The translations under genes and the position numbers were made by a program. A DNA stretch of 64,000 bases, from positions 496,001 to 560,000 of the forward strand of contig NC_013009.1 of NCBI RefSeq assembly GCF_000022525.1, given 5' to 3'. The DNA is from Neorickettsia risticii str. Illinois (GTDB taxonomy: Bacteria; Pseudomonadota; Alphaproteobacteria; Rickettsiales; Anaplasmataceae). Every line of letters starts with the position of its first letter. Positions within the stretch are counted from its first letter, which is position 1. A model generated the notes under the pieces. It was not told the DNA's origin. It made no database searches and saw nothing but the letters and a program-made list of their open reading frames with translations. This document shows, one piece after another, positions 36,128 to 46,096 of this stretch.

Positions 36128-38845
36128 ATGAAGAAGAAACTAAAATCCAAAATAAGCTACTTCGATATAAAGCTTGAGGAAAGTGTCACTAGTCTTCCCT
36201 GTGTAATCAAAATCCTGATAGAGAATGCCCTGAGAAATAGGCAGAAAGACTCGATTGTGAGGGCATTGTGTCATTACAAACAACATATTGGAAATCTAGC
36301 TGTGGATTACTATCCCTCTCGCGTGCTAATGCAGGATTTTACTGGCGTACCTGCCATAGTGGATTTGGCAGCCCTACGTGATGCCGTTTCCGAAGCACAG
36401 GGAGACCCAAGAAGTGTAAACCCAAAAATTCCGGTGGACCTTGTTATAGACCACTCGATTCAGGTTGATTCTTATGGCAAGGCAAGCTCGGCCACCGAAA
36501 ATAAAACAATAGAATTTCAAAAAAACATAGAAAGATACAAACTCTTAAAATGGGCCCAAAAGTCCTTTCAGAATTTTCGAGTGGTTCCACCAGGAACTGG
36601 TATTTGCCATCAAGTCAATCTAGAGTACTTGGCACAGGTTGTCCGCACAGAACGGCAAGAAACAGAAGTATTAGCATACCCAGATACCCTCGTGGGTACA
36701 GACAGTCATACTACTATGAGCGGTGGTCTCTCTGTGCTTGGGTGGGGTGTCGGGGGAATAGAAGCCGAATCAGTGGTGTTGGGTGAACCTATTTCGATGG
36801 TAATTCCTGAAGTAATTGGATTAAAACTTGAAGGAAAATTAAAAGCTGGTCTTACTGCAACTGACCTGGTTCTACATATTACTCACTTACTTCGAAAACA
36901 CAAAGTAGTAGGAAAATTCGTTGAAGTCTTTGGTGATGGTGTCAAGAACCTTTCTGTTGCAGATCGAGCAACAATAGCAAACATGGCACCTGAATGCGGT
37001 TCGACATGCAACTTCTTTGCTCCGGACCAAAAGACACTAGATTATCTCGACCTTACCGGAAAAACACAAGAACAAATTGACCTAGTAGAAGATTACACAA
37101 AAAGTCAAACGATGTGGGCAGATTACGCACGTGCAACAGATTTCGTAGACGTGATTGAGCTAGATCTCTCCGAGGTTCGTACGACCCTTGCAGGGCCAAA
37201 AAGACCACAAGATAAGATATCTCTTCACTTAGTACCAGAGAACTTTAACAAGGTGTGTACTCGTTCTGAAAAAAAGGTGGAAACTTCTCCCGCACCTGAT
37301 GAAGAATGTGTTCAAATACCGCAAACTTCTGTAGGCATAGGGGCAGATTCGCCTAAGCTTCAAAATGGGTCCATAGTGATTGCCGCAATCACAAGTTGTA
37401 CAAACACTTCTAACCCCTCCGGGATGATTGCAGCGGGTCTGTTGGCAAAAAGAGCTGTACAATCGGGACTACAGGTGAAAAACTGGGTGAAGACATCTCT
37501 TGCACCTGGATCCCAAGTTGTCTCAGAATATTTGAAGCAGTCTGGACTACAGGACTATCTAGACCAGCTGGGTTTTAACATCGTGGGTTTTGGTTGCACG
37601 ACTTGTATAGGTAATTCAGGTGAATTGAAAGAGGAAATCTCTGAGGAAATTGATGAGAAAGATCTGGTAGTAGTATCTGTACTTTCCGGTAACCGTAACT
37701 TCGAAGGCAGAATTCATCCAAAAGTAAAAGCAAATTACCTAGCTTCTCCCATGCTTGTGGTTGCTTATGGTATTGCAGGCAATATAAACATAAATCTAGA
37801 ATCTCAACCTCTCGGGTATGATAAAACCGGTAAAGCAGTATACCTAAGAGACATCACCCCATCAGATGATGAAATTGATGCTTATGTTCATCGCTTTCTC
37901 AGAAAGGAGATATTCTTGTCAAAATATCAGGATGTTTTCTTAGGTGACAGGAACTGGCAACAATTAGAGTGTACTAGCTCAGTAACTTACAAATGGGACG
38001 AAAACTGTACCTACATTAAAAGTCCCCCTTTTTTTAAAAGTGATGGTCAGGTCAGTTTTCAGGATATAATTCCTAAGATCAATGAAAAAGTAGATCACCA
38101 ACCTGCGGCATTTGATATCTCAGTGAGGGATGCACGAATACTTGCTGTCTTCGGGGATAGTATCACAACTGACCACATCTCTCCGGCCGGGACGATTCCT
38201 GTAAAGAGCCCCGCAGGGGAATATCTAAAGACATTAGGTGTAACTCCACAGCAATTCAATTCTTATGGAGCACGGCGAGGTAATCACGAAATCATGATAC
38301 GTGGCACCTTTGCAAACACAAGGATCAAAAATAAGATGCTTGAGAATGTCGAGGGAGGATATACAACTCATTTCAACCGTGATGGCAGAAGGGAAATCGT
38401 TAGCATCTATGAAGCAGCAATGCGCTATAAATCCTCTGGAACCAATCTTGTTATTTTTGCGGGCAAGGAATATGGTACTGGCTCAAGTCGTGATTGGGCT
38501 GCAAAGGGCACGTACTTGCTTGGCGTCAAGGCGGTGATAGCAGAGAGTTTCGAACGTATTCATAGAAGCAACCTAGTTGGCATGGGTGTTCTTCCGCTTG
38601 TTTACTCTGATCCTGAAGAGTATGGTCGCTTAACACTCACCGGCGAGGAAATCGTTACTATAGAGTTAGAAGGCGACCCTTCACCGATGTGCAAAATGGA
38701 GTGCCAAATTATCAACAAAACAGGTCTAACAGAACGCTTGGCGCTTACCCTAATGGTTACAACGGAAAAGGAGATGGGTTATATAAAGGTTGGTAATATA
38801 CTAAAGTACGTACTCAAAGAATCTTTTCTGGAACAAAAGCACTAG
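36128..38845 (+). CDS. acnA: Aconitate hydratase A
   Basis: TCA-cycle enzyme that isomerises citrate to isocitrate with a 4Fe-4S cluster. The 905-aa protein is of the AcnA/IRP1 class: VLMQDFTGVPAIVDLAALRD, DLVIDHSIQVD, GTDSHTTM, the cluster ligands in AITSCTNTSNPS and GFGCTTCIGNSG, and the swivel-domain motif FAGKEYGTGSSRDWAAKG. Single gene. It works with sucA in the same cycle. Confidence 0.97.
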   Translation: MKKKLKSKISYFDIKLEESVTSLPCVIKILIENALRNRQKDSIVRALCHYKQHIGNLAVDYYPSRVLMQDFTGVPAIVDLAALRDAVSEAQGDPRSVNPKIPVDLVIDHSIQVDSYGKASSATENKTIEFQKNIERYKLLKWAQKSFQNFRVVPPGTGICHQVNLEYLAQVVRTERQETEVLAYPDTLVGTDSHTTMSGGLSVLGWGVGGIEAESVVLGEPISMVIPEVIGLKLEGKLKAGLTATDLVLHITHLLRKHKVVGKFVEVFGDGVKNLSVADRATIANMAPECGSTCNFFAPDQKTLDYLDLTGKTQEQIDLVEDYTKSQTMWADYARATDFVDVIELDLSEVRTTLAGPKRPQDKISLHLVPENFNKVCTRSEKKVETSPAPDEECVQIPQTSVGIGADSPKLQNGSIVIAAITSCTNTSNPSGMIAAGLLAKRAVQSGLQVKNWVKTSLAPGSQVVSEYLKQSGLQDYLDQLGFNIVGFGCTTCIGNSGELKEEISEEIDEKDLVVVSVLSGNRNFEGRIHPKVKANYLASPMLVVAYGIAGNININLESQPLGYDKTGKAVYLRDITPSDDEIDAYVHRFLRKEIFLSKYQDVFLGDRNWQQLECTSSVTYKWDENCTYIKSPPFFKSDGQVSFQDIIPKINEKVDHQPAAFDISVRDARILAVFGDSITTDHISPAGTIPVKSPAGEYLKTLGVTPQQFNSYGARRGNHEIMIRGTFANTRIKNKMLENVEGGYTTHFNRDGRREIVSIYEAAMRYKSSGTNLVIFAGKEYGTGSSRDWAAKGTYLLGVKAVIAESFERIHRSNLVGMGVLPLVYSDPEEYGRLTLTGEEIVTIELEGDPSPMCKMECQIINKTGLTERLALTLMVTTEKEMGYIKVGNILKYVLKESFLEQKH

Positions 38846-39014
38846 ATACTAGGTTCAATAAAATGTACAGCTTCCTAAAATCTTAAAACGTTAGGAACGC
38901 TCGATCGGCTGGTATTTTGACTCAGGGTAAACCCTATGTGTGAGGCCTGCAACTAGTCTCTCAGAGCGATTGTGACTAGCAAACCACAGCTTACATAAGC
39001 CTCATTGATTCAAT

Positions 39015-39986
39015 TTAAATTATCGCACACTTAAATAATCTGCCCATTTTTCCTTTATCTACAAGCCTAAATAAGGTTTGCTCAAGTATTCCGGTATCGG
39101 TAGCGGAAGACCTCTTCGCAAGCTCAAATATACCATAAAGAGATAAAAAATCTCCCTGTGTCATTAATTTGGCCCTCGGAAATAAGTAAGAAAAATCAAT
39201 TTCATGGGTTATGTCTGATTCGCCTATACTTTCAAAAATATCGATAAATCTATGTCCCTTTACTGCCTGTATTGTACTTCTTCGTGTGCAGGTAGCGTGC
39301 CCATAATCTACTATGAGTCCACTTCCACCGTCTTTCGCGATTCTAGTAAGTATTGACGAGGCGATCTGCTTCCCAAGCAAACTTATCTCAACTATATCTC
39401 CATCTTTAAATTTACCACTAAATCTTTTTCGCGTTTCTTCCTCTTCTATTTGAAAATCCTCTGTTATTTTCCGTTCAAAAAAAGTTCCACCCCAAAAAAT
39501 AAACTGATCTATTGGAAGTGCATCAAAAAACTCGTTTGCCAAAACAATCACTTTACCGTTCGGAAGCTCATCTATACTATTACACCACCGAATCTTACAG
39601 CTATGAGGACGTAAATTTTCCATCTGTACACCTCTGAGAAACGGACTTATCTCTATCATATAAACAGTAACTGAGTCATAGAAGGACTCGACATTCCTTA
39701 TAGTATTGAGAATATCAAACATCATCATTCCGCTCCCAGGACCCAGTTCCACGATTGCTATTTCACGTGGTTTTTCCAGTCTTTCCCACTGTTCAAGGAT
39801 CCATACTGCCACTGTCCTTCCGAAAAGAGACGAGATCTCTGGTGCAGTAATGTAATCCCCTGTTTTCCCTATTGGGTTTCTTGTTATATAGTACCCTTTG
39901 CTCGGATGGTACATACTCAACTCAATAAATTTTGAGAATGCGATAGATCCATTTTCTCTAATAAAATTCTTTATATAAGATCTCAT
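39015..39986 (-). CDS. MidA/NDUFAF7-family SAM-dependent methyltransferase
   Basis: A 323-aa protein of the family whose mitochondrial member NDUFAF7 methylates an arginine of the complex I NDUFS2 (NuoD) subunit. FIELSMYHPSKGYYIT, GKTGDYITAPEISSLFGRTVA and IAIVELGPGSGMMMFDIL (SAM motif I) match the family, as do LANEFFDALPIDQF and GLIVDYGH. It is slightly shorter than the usual 350-380 residues. The presence of nuoD in this genome makes a complex I assembly role plausible, but that is inference by family. Confidence 0.9.
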   Translation of the reverse strand: MRSYIKNFIRENGSIAFSKFIELSMYHPSKGYYITRNPIGKTGDYITAPEISSLFGRTVAVWILEQWERLEKPREIAIVELGPGSGMMMFDILNTIRNVESFYDSVTVYMIEISPFLRGVQMENLRPHSCKIRWCNSIDELPNGKVIVLANEFFDALPIDQFIFWGGTFFERKITEDFQIEEEETRKRFSGKFKDGDIVEISLLGKQIASSILTRIAKDGGSGLIVDYGHATCTRRSTIQAVKGHRFIDIFESIGESDITHEIDFSYLFPRAKLMTQGDFLSLYGIFELAKRSSATDTGILEQTLFRLVDKGKMGRLFKCAII

Positions 39987-40248
39987 CTGTTCTTAATAAA
40001 ACCCGCCAATAATACATCACTCGCGCACCTTACGTAGAAGAATAATCAACACACAAACCAGCTTCAAAGAGACGTAAGAGATCTACTTCACATGATCTAG
40101 TTTGAAATCAATATATAAAATCCACATAACCATAACAGAAAACTGCGCCAGTAACCCCTACATCCTTGTAAATAATAGCACTTAAAAATGGTCCTCAGTC
40201 TGTGAAATATGCTGATTCCTCAAGCTGCACACAAAATGGAAAAGCAAT

Positions 40249-42885
40249 CTATAAAAAGAGTTTCACTTCCACCAATCCATTTGGTACATCATCCTCTATT
40301 TCCCACACAATACGTGCGCTATTGGTGGCTGCCTTAATGTCATATTCCGCCTCCAGCATCTCAACTGCAGCTGTTTTTATCTCAACCAAGCTGATCTCTT
40401 TCTTCATAGAAATAGAGTGTTCCGATTTAAACTCTCTGACTTTTGCGAGAATTTTTATAAAATCATTACCAGAAAAAGTTATCTTACGAGCTAAAGAGAT
40501 TTCATCAGGCCAAGTAAAACCGCCATGCAAGGATACAGTATCTGGGAAGAGTGCCGAATATATTTCATCTGTCACATATGGGAGAAAAGGGGCAAAAAGT
40601 TTTAAAATTACTGCTAGAGATATGCTCAAGGTATGCAGAACACTTTCTCTCCCGGGAACATCATTGTATGCCCGAGACTTGACAAGCTCCAAGTAATTAT
40701 CGCAGTACTCGTGTAAGAAGAACCTTTCTATTAATGCTTTTGCATAGAAATAATCACAGTTCTCAAGCGCAAGTTCCGCACCCTTCACTACCTCAGATAA
40801 CCTACTAAGAATCCATAAATCAGTTACATAATCCACTTTGAGTAGTTCCGGATCACTTACAAGGAACTGCTCAATAAACCTAGCAGCGCTCCATATCTTA
40901 TTAACAAGCTTTTTACCTATGAGGAGAACGTTCTCACTAAAACACGTATCGCAGCCAAGTCCTGCACTCGCACTCCAGTACCGAACGACGTCAGCACCAT
41001 GTTCAGCAATAAGTTTTACTGGATCAACCGTATTACCCTTGGACTTGCTCATCTTACTTTTGTCACTTGCAAGGCACCAACCACTGACCATAACTCTTCT
41101 CCAAGGCACTGTTTGGTACTCTAAAAATGATCGGAGAATTGTATAGAAAGCCCAAGTACGTATTATTTCGTGTGCCTGTGGCCTCAGTGACATTGGCTGA
41201 AACTGTAGCCGTTCTTCATCCAGTAAGTCAGAACTTATACCAGTGACTGGATCAGGATCCATTTGCTTTGCTCCCCTGGAATCACACATACTCTTCGTAA
41301 GTAGCGAGTAATTAATCTGCGGTGAAAGAGAGCTAGTTGCCCACGTGTCCAAGACATCTTTATCCTGTATATATGTTTTTCCGTCCCTGAAAATCACATC
41401 ACTTTCCACAGGCAATTCAGACAATTCAGGTAGCAGTATACCTCCAGTTTCTTTTTCGTAATAAACTGGAACCCGCACCCCAAGATACCTCTGCCTGGAA
41501 ATACACCAATCCCATTTGAGCCCATCAATCCACTGCTCTATCTTGATTCGCATTTTCTCAGGTAACCAATCAATCTCTTGGACCCTATTTTTCAGCTCTT
41601 CCTTATGCTTTAGGATTTCAATGTACCACTGATACGTCGAGATAATCTCCAACTTTCCACCCGACCTTTCTGCGCACTTAACACGATGAGTGATGGCTTC
41701 CTGTCTTGTCAAAAGTCCCTTTTCCCTTAACTTTTCTAAAATATACTCACGTGCGTCTTCGACTTTTTTACCACCGAGTAAATCTATTCTACCGTATCTA
41801 TCAATTACCTCGAGTAATGGAAGATCATATTTTTTCCACCATTTGATATCCATTTCATCACCAAAAGTGCAGCACATTACAAGACCCGTTCCCTTTTCAA
41901 CTATAACGTCTGGATCAGGAATAATAGGCACTCTTTTGTTGAAGATTGGAGTAATAGCATACTTACCTTCAAGATTTTTGTAGCGCTCGTCAGAGGGATT
42001 ATAGAGAAGCGCTACACATGCAGGAAGAAGTTCCGGTCTTGTTGTACCAACCTCAAGTTTTCTCAAATTTGTACAGGATGACAGCACACTAGACGACCCC
42101 TGCTCAAGAGAATTAGCTCCTGTAAAATCATGTTTGCACACCCTATCGGCTGCTAAACCATTGTCATCAGGATTACCAACGACAGCAGAAACATCACCAC
42201 TTGTCCTATCCGAAGTTTTGGTTGCAACCTCGCACTTACCATGAATATCGGATCCTATACTAACGTCTCCATTATCCTCACATAGGAAAATAACGTAGTT
42301 CATCTTGGAGTCAAATTCTTTTTCCTCGACCTCAGCTTGGGCAATTGCTGTCTGATCTATTACATCCCAAAGTATGGGCATCTTCTTCCTATAGAGCAGT
42401 CCCTTCTTGTACAGGTACAAAAAGGACTCCTGTGATAGACGCTTACAATCTTCACTGTTTGTTTGATAACTAAAATCCCAGTCGATACTTAGGCCTATGC
42501 TATCAAAAAGATCTTTGAATTCTTCAACTCTTTCCGCCGAAATTCCCTCACACAGAGCTACAAATTCTGCTCTATCAGATCTGCTAGCTTTAATTTTACA
42601 GGACTTTTCAACAAGTCTCTCCGTTGGAAGGCCATTATTATCGAATCCCAAAGAGTAAAAGACATTTTTGCCACGCATTCTTTGGTATCGAGCTATAAAA
42701 TCGGTATGGCAATAGCTAAATACATGCCCAATATGTAGAGAGCCAGAAATAGTAGGGGGAGGTGTATCTATTGAGAAAATATCCTTATATTGCGGAGAAA
42801 ACTTATACATCTGTTTCTCCTTCCACCTCGTCTTACAGTTATATTCGATCTGAGAAAAGTCGTATCTACTTGCCAGCTTTGCCAT
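40249..42885 (-). CDS. valS: Valyl-tRNA synthetase with insertion in editing domain
   Basis: Class I synthetase with GSLHIGHVF (HIGH) near residue 50 and KMSKSKGNTVDP downstream. FDNNGLPTERLVEK instead of the bacterial GTDHAGIATQ is the variant seen in archaeal/rickettsial ValRS. In the CP1 editing domain the conserved LEVGTTRPELLPACVAL starts at residue 277, after roughly 65-70 low-complexity residues (about 205-275, rich in Ser, Asp, Gly, with several Cys) not found in the core family. Length 878 aa. Single gene. Confidence 0.96.
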   Translation of the reverse strand: MAKLASRYDFSQIEYNCKTRWKEKQMYKFSPQYKDIFSIDTPPPTISGSLHIGHVFSYCHTDFIARYQRMRGKNVFYSLGFDNNGLPTERLVEKSCKIKASRSDRAEFVALCEGISAERVEEFKDLFDSIGLSIDWDFSYQTNSEDCKRLSQESFLYLYKKGLLYRKKMPILWDVIDQTAIAQAEVEEKEFDSKMNYVIFLCEDNGDVSIGSDIHGKCEVATKTSDRTSGDVSAVVGNPDDNGLAADRVCKHDFTGANSLEQGSSSVLSSCTNLRKLEVGTTRPELLPACVALLYNPSDERYKNLEGKYAITPIFNKRVPIIPDPDVIVEKGTGLVMCCTFGDEMDIKWWKKYDLPLLEVIDRYGRIDLLGGKKVEDAREYILEKLREKGLLTRQEAITHRVKCAERSGGKLEIISTYQWYIEILKHKEELKNRVQEIDWLPEKMRIKIEQWIDGLKWDWCISRQRYLGVRVPVYYEKETGGILLPELSELPVESDVIFRDGKTYIQDKDVLDTWATSSLSPQINYSLLTKSMCDSRGAKQMDPDPVTGISSDLLDEERLQFQPMSLRPQAHEIIRTWAFYTILRSFLEYQTVPWRRVMVSGWCLASDKSKMSKSKGNTVDPVKLIAEHGADVVRYWSASAGLGCDTCFSENVLLIGKKLVNKIWSAARFIEQFLVSDPELLKVDYVTDLWILSRLSEVVKGAELALENCDYFYAKALIERFFLHEYCDNYLELVKSRAYNDVPGRESVLHTLSISLAVILKLFAPFLPYVTDEIYSALFPDTVSLHGGFTWPDEISLARKITFSGNDFIKILAKVREFKSEHSISMKKEISLVEIKTAAVEMLEAEYDIKAATNSARIVWEIEDDVPNGLVEVKLFL

Positions 42886-43179
42886 TGCCCTGAACTTGCC
42901 TATCTTTCTTTCATGTTATCCAAGAAAGAAGAACTATTAAATCACCCTCTTCCGTAACTAATGGAGTACGCTCAAAATAACAGAAGAATTTTCCATATTC
43001 TTGAGTAGAAGCTCCCTAATTCAACGCAGAGCTCATGACTTTAACAGCATGTGTAGGAAGAAGAAAGACACAAATATCTCCTGGGGTAAAATAGTTTGAA
43101 GAAAATAACACGTAATAAAACCGTTCTTTGACTTGAGGAACACCTGAAGTACAATCGTTTCGTACGATAAACAAAAGCA

Positions 43180-44278
43180 ATGGATTTCGAGACACAATTG
43201 GCACTACATGGTTTAAAGAAGTCTATCGAAGTAATCAGGAGGCAACTTTGACATCGAAAAGAAGCACACTCGCTTGGAAGAGATTCAAGCTCTGGTTGAT
43301 TCTCCTAGACTCTGGGAAGATCAATCCAGGGCACAGCTCTTACTAAAAGAGAAATCACAAATAGAAACAAGCCTAAAAGAATTCAGAGAACTATCAATTC
43401 AGCTGGATGATCTCACCGAAATGATTGAGCTTGCATCAAAAGATGGCGAAGAAGGAGCGATGAAAGATCTCGAAAGAGAGCTTTTGTTACTCAAGGAAAA
43501 AATCCAAAAAAAAGAAATAGAATGCCTTTTTTCAGGCGAGGCAGACGGTAATGATTGTCTTCTAGAAATACAATCCGGCGCAGGCGGAACAGAGAGTAAT
43601 GATTGGGCAATGATGTTACTCAGGATGTATACGAGATGGGCAGAAATTTATCATAAATTTCAGGTACAGATTGTGGATAAAGTTGAAGGAGAAGAGACTG
43701 GGATAAAGTCCTGCACACTCAAGGTAATGGGAAAGAATGCTTACGGCTGGGCTAGAACAGAAACTGGTGTACATAGGTTAGTAAGGATTTCCCCGTTCGA
43801 CGCAAATGCAAAGCGCCACACAAGTTTTGCTAAAGTTTTTGTTTCACCGTGCATGGAAGGTGAAATAAACATTAGCATAGATGAAAAAGATCTAAAGATT
43901 GACACTTACAGAGCTTCCGGAGCAGGAGGACAGCATGTAAACAAGACTGAAAGCGCCGTCAGAATCACTCATTTACCGAGTAAAATAGTTGTACAATCAC
44001 AAAGCAGCAGATCACAGCACCAGAACAAGGCAGAGGCAATTCAGATGCTAAAGTCTAGGCTATATGAGATAGAGCTCCGCAAAAAAGAGGAAAAGGTCAA
44101 CGCTGCACGTAATGTGGAAGATTCCATTGGTTGGGGCTACCAGATCAGATCATACGTACTGCACCCGTATCAGATGATAAAAGACCTTCGTACTGGACAC
44201 GAAGTAGGAAACATCACCTCGGTTCTTGATGGCGATCTGGACTCTTTTATTATCGCCACCATATCTAATAATTCCTGA
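43180..44278 (+). CDS. prfB: Peptide chain release factor 2, expressed by programmed +1 frameshift
   Basis: Recognises UGA and UAA stop codons. Translation starts at the ATG at 43180, reads 23 codons to CTT and meets TGA at 43249-43251; a +1 slip at CTT puts the ribosome on GAC at 43250 and continues for 342 codons. The joined protein is 365 aa, the same as E. coli RF2. VRISPFDANAKRHTSF holds the SPF stop-recognition tripeptide and ASGAGGQHVNKT the GGQ catalytic loop. A track that requires one frame would begin falsely at the TTG at 43274. Confidence 0.96.
43237..43252 (+). promoter_or_regulatory. RF2 autoregulatory frameshift site
   Basis: AGGAGG-CAA-CTT-TGA-C: an internal Shine-Dalgarno at 43237-43242, a 3-nt spacer, slippery CTT, and the in-frame UGA followed by C. 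The layout is the same as the E. coli prfB site (AGGGGG-UAU-CUU-UGA-C). When RF2 is scarce the UGA is read slowly and the frameshift restores RF2. Confidence 0.95.
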
Positions 44279-44501
44279 AGATTCACCTTCTAATAGGTTA
44301 CTCCGGTTCCGCTCAACTCACTCACCTGAACCCACGCTCACAAAACTCGAGCCCATACATCTTTTAATGGTGCTTGTAATCAGGTAAGCCCTGTCTATTG
44401 GCTAGTATGTAATAAGTATATCTCACTATGGTTCGCATGGATATTTAATAATATTCTAATTAAAAAATATAAATAATATTCTTTTACGTACTTATCTACG
44501 C

Positions 44502-45893
44502 ATGCTGGACAATAAATTTAAAAATCTTGTGGAAACCCTAATCCAAACTGATATTTCTGCCTTAGATACAGTACTCGGGCTAAATCTATCTCTAAAAGAG
44601 CAGCAACAGAAACTAAACTCTATGAAGATGCTACTGAAAGAAGCAGAAAATTCATTTGATAAGGATCTGAACACAGAAATGGGAAGGACGCATGAGTCTG
44701 CAGGACTCATACAAGATGGGATAAGTTCACTTCTCGAAACACTCCAGGTAATTGTATTGTTTGCGAAACCTAACAAAACCGGGGACCCTATGATCCCAGC
44801 GAAATATAGGGAAAACATTACCATACAGCTAAGAGAGGCTCATGGGAAATTTCTTAACGCTATAAGTAAACTGCACCTATACAATGAAATTCCCACACAT
44901 GAGAAAGCTACCGAATACATCCACAAAATATTTCAAGACGCAACAAAATTCGTAACGGATGTCTTAGAAAAATCAGATAGAAAAGAGCAACAGGCAACCT
45001 ATAAAGAGTACGAAAACAAGGCCCGGACCGATAGTGCTAACTCCTTTATAGCAATTACAGCACCTAACGCCTATAGGACAATGGTAACGAAAACGCTTAC
45101 TCAGGCAAATCCCACGCTTGAAAATGAAGCGCTCAAAAAGCTTATCGAAGACAGGATCGAGAGTAAGACAACAGCAATGGAGGGAATAATTCAGATTCTA
45201 GGAGAACATGCAAAGAAATATGATAAAGAGGGAAAATCAGAAAAAGAATTGGGAAAAAGTGTATTAAAATCGATCGATCAGATTGAGGCTTTAATCAGAA
45301 CAACCCTGATACAACGCATCGCAGGATTTATCCAGGTGGAACCAAGATTCTCAACTGAGGCAGTAGATCCAGCTAAATTAAAACAAAGAAAAGATAAGAG
45401 TAAGTCACAATGGTTATTCAATTTTATTAAGAAAAAAGTTATTCAATTGAAAGAAATAGTTGTTAATGCAAAAAAAATCATCTCCGTAGACAACAAGCTA
45501 GCTAAGGGAGAAAAGCCCCATCCTATTGGGCTAAAAAAGCAATTCTTACGCGAAGAACCACCTAAACCCACACTAGAGAACGCGAATACCCTTAAGGGAC
45601 AGAGAAAACCATCTCCCACTGTACTAGAAGAAAAGCCTTACATAAGAAAACCGCCTATGACCGCACAGAGTAACGGTGGCTTTTCTAAAGGTCAAGAAAA
45701 ATTATTTTCTGACATACTAAAAAGAAAAACTTCTACGCGAAAAACTAACAACGTTGTCCAACAGAAAAGAGATGCTTCAACTCAAACAGAGCATATTGTG
45801 CAACAGAAAAGGGACGCCTCAACCCAGACAGAAGACAACATTGTTGCTGTTAACATAAAGAAGGCAGTAGAAGCTACACAAAGCCACAAGTAA
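44502..45893 (+). CDS. Island protein A: helical N-domain plus STQTE repeat tail
   Basis: A 463-aa protein not matched to a known family. Residues 1-280 are helical and charged; KPNKTGDPMIP at 89-99 matches EPNDTGAPPIP (92-102) in protein B and KSKPGCPLIP in protein C of this locus, so the three share a domain. Residues 295-345 are very basic, with possible nuclear-localisation character. The tail has a duplicated unit, QQKRDASTQTE, with TQT at 427-429 and 441-443, resembling ligands of dynein light chain LC8. No signal peptide. No Shine-Dalgarno precedes the ATG. Its 3' end is duplicated at 49429-49731. Confidence 0.8.
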   Translation: MLDNKFKNLVETLIQTDISALDTVLGLNLSLKEQQQKLNSMKMLLKEAENSFDKDLNTEMGRTHESAGLIQDGISSLLETLQVIVLFAKPNKTGDPMIPAKYRENITIQLREAHGKFLNAISKLHLYNEIPTHEKATEYIHKIFQDATKFVTDVLEKSDRKEQQATYKEYENKARTDSANSFIAITAPNAYRTMVTKTLTQANPTLENEALKKLIEDRIESKTTAMEGIIQILGEHAKKYDKEGKSEKELGKSVLKSIDQIEALIRTTLIQRIAGFIQVEPRFSTEAVDPAKLKQRKDKSKSQWLFNFIKKKVIQLKEIVVNAKKIISVDNKLAKGEKPHPIGLKKQFLREEPPKPTLENANTLKGQRKPSPTVLEEKPYIRKPPMTAQSNGGFSKGQEKLFSDILKRKTSTRKTNNVVQQKRDASTQTEHIVQQKRDASTQTEDNIVAVNIKKAVEATQSHK

Positions 45894-46045
45894 TCAATAG
45901 TTCTGGTTCAGGAAGCTCAACTTTAGGAAGGATTTGCATGAAAAAATAAAAGCATGTTTTCCTTCCATATAGGCTTTTGCGTGCTTCCATCTAATTAGCA
46001 TTCAAACAAATTAGTAAATATCCGTATTGGGATACTATATTTTTT

Positions 46046-46065
46046 ATTAAGAGTTTTATCTTAAT
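46046..46065. promoter_or_regulatory. Operator-like palindrome in leader of island gene B
   Basis: ATTAAGA-N6-TCTTAAT, 31 nt before the ATG of gene B, with a TATTGGGATACTATATT block about 20 nt upstream and TATTAGGAAATTT after it. The same arrangement recurs before gene C (49896-49915), with the palindrome arms unchanged while the spacer differs. Confidence 0.5.
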
Positions 46066-46096
46066 GTATTAGGAAATTTACTAATTTAGATACGCA

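Noticed and set aside
35940-36131. 63-codon plus-strand frame overlapping the acnA start by 4 nt
   Set aside because: The ATGA overlap looks like an operon, but the translation has no protein-like character and no ribosome binding site precedes it.
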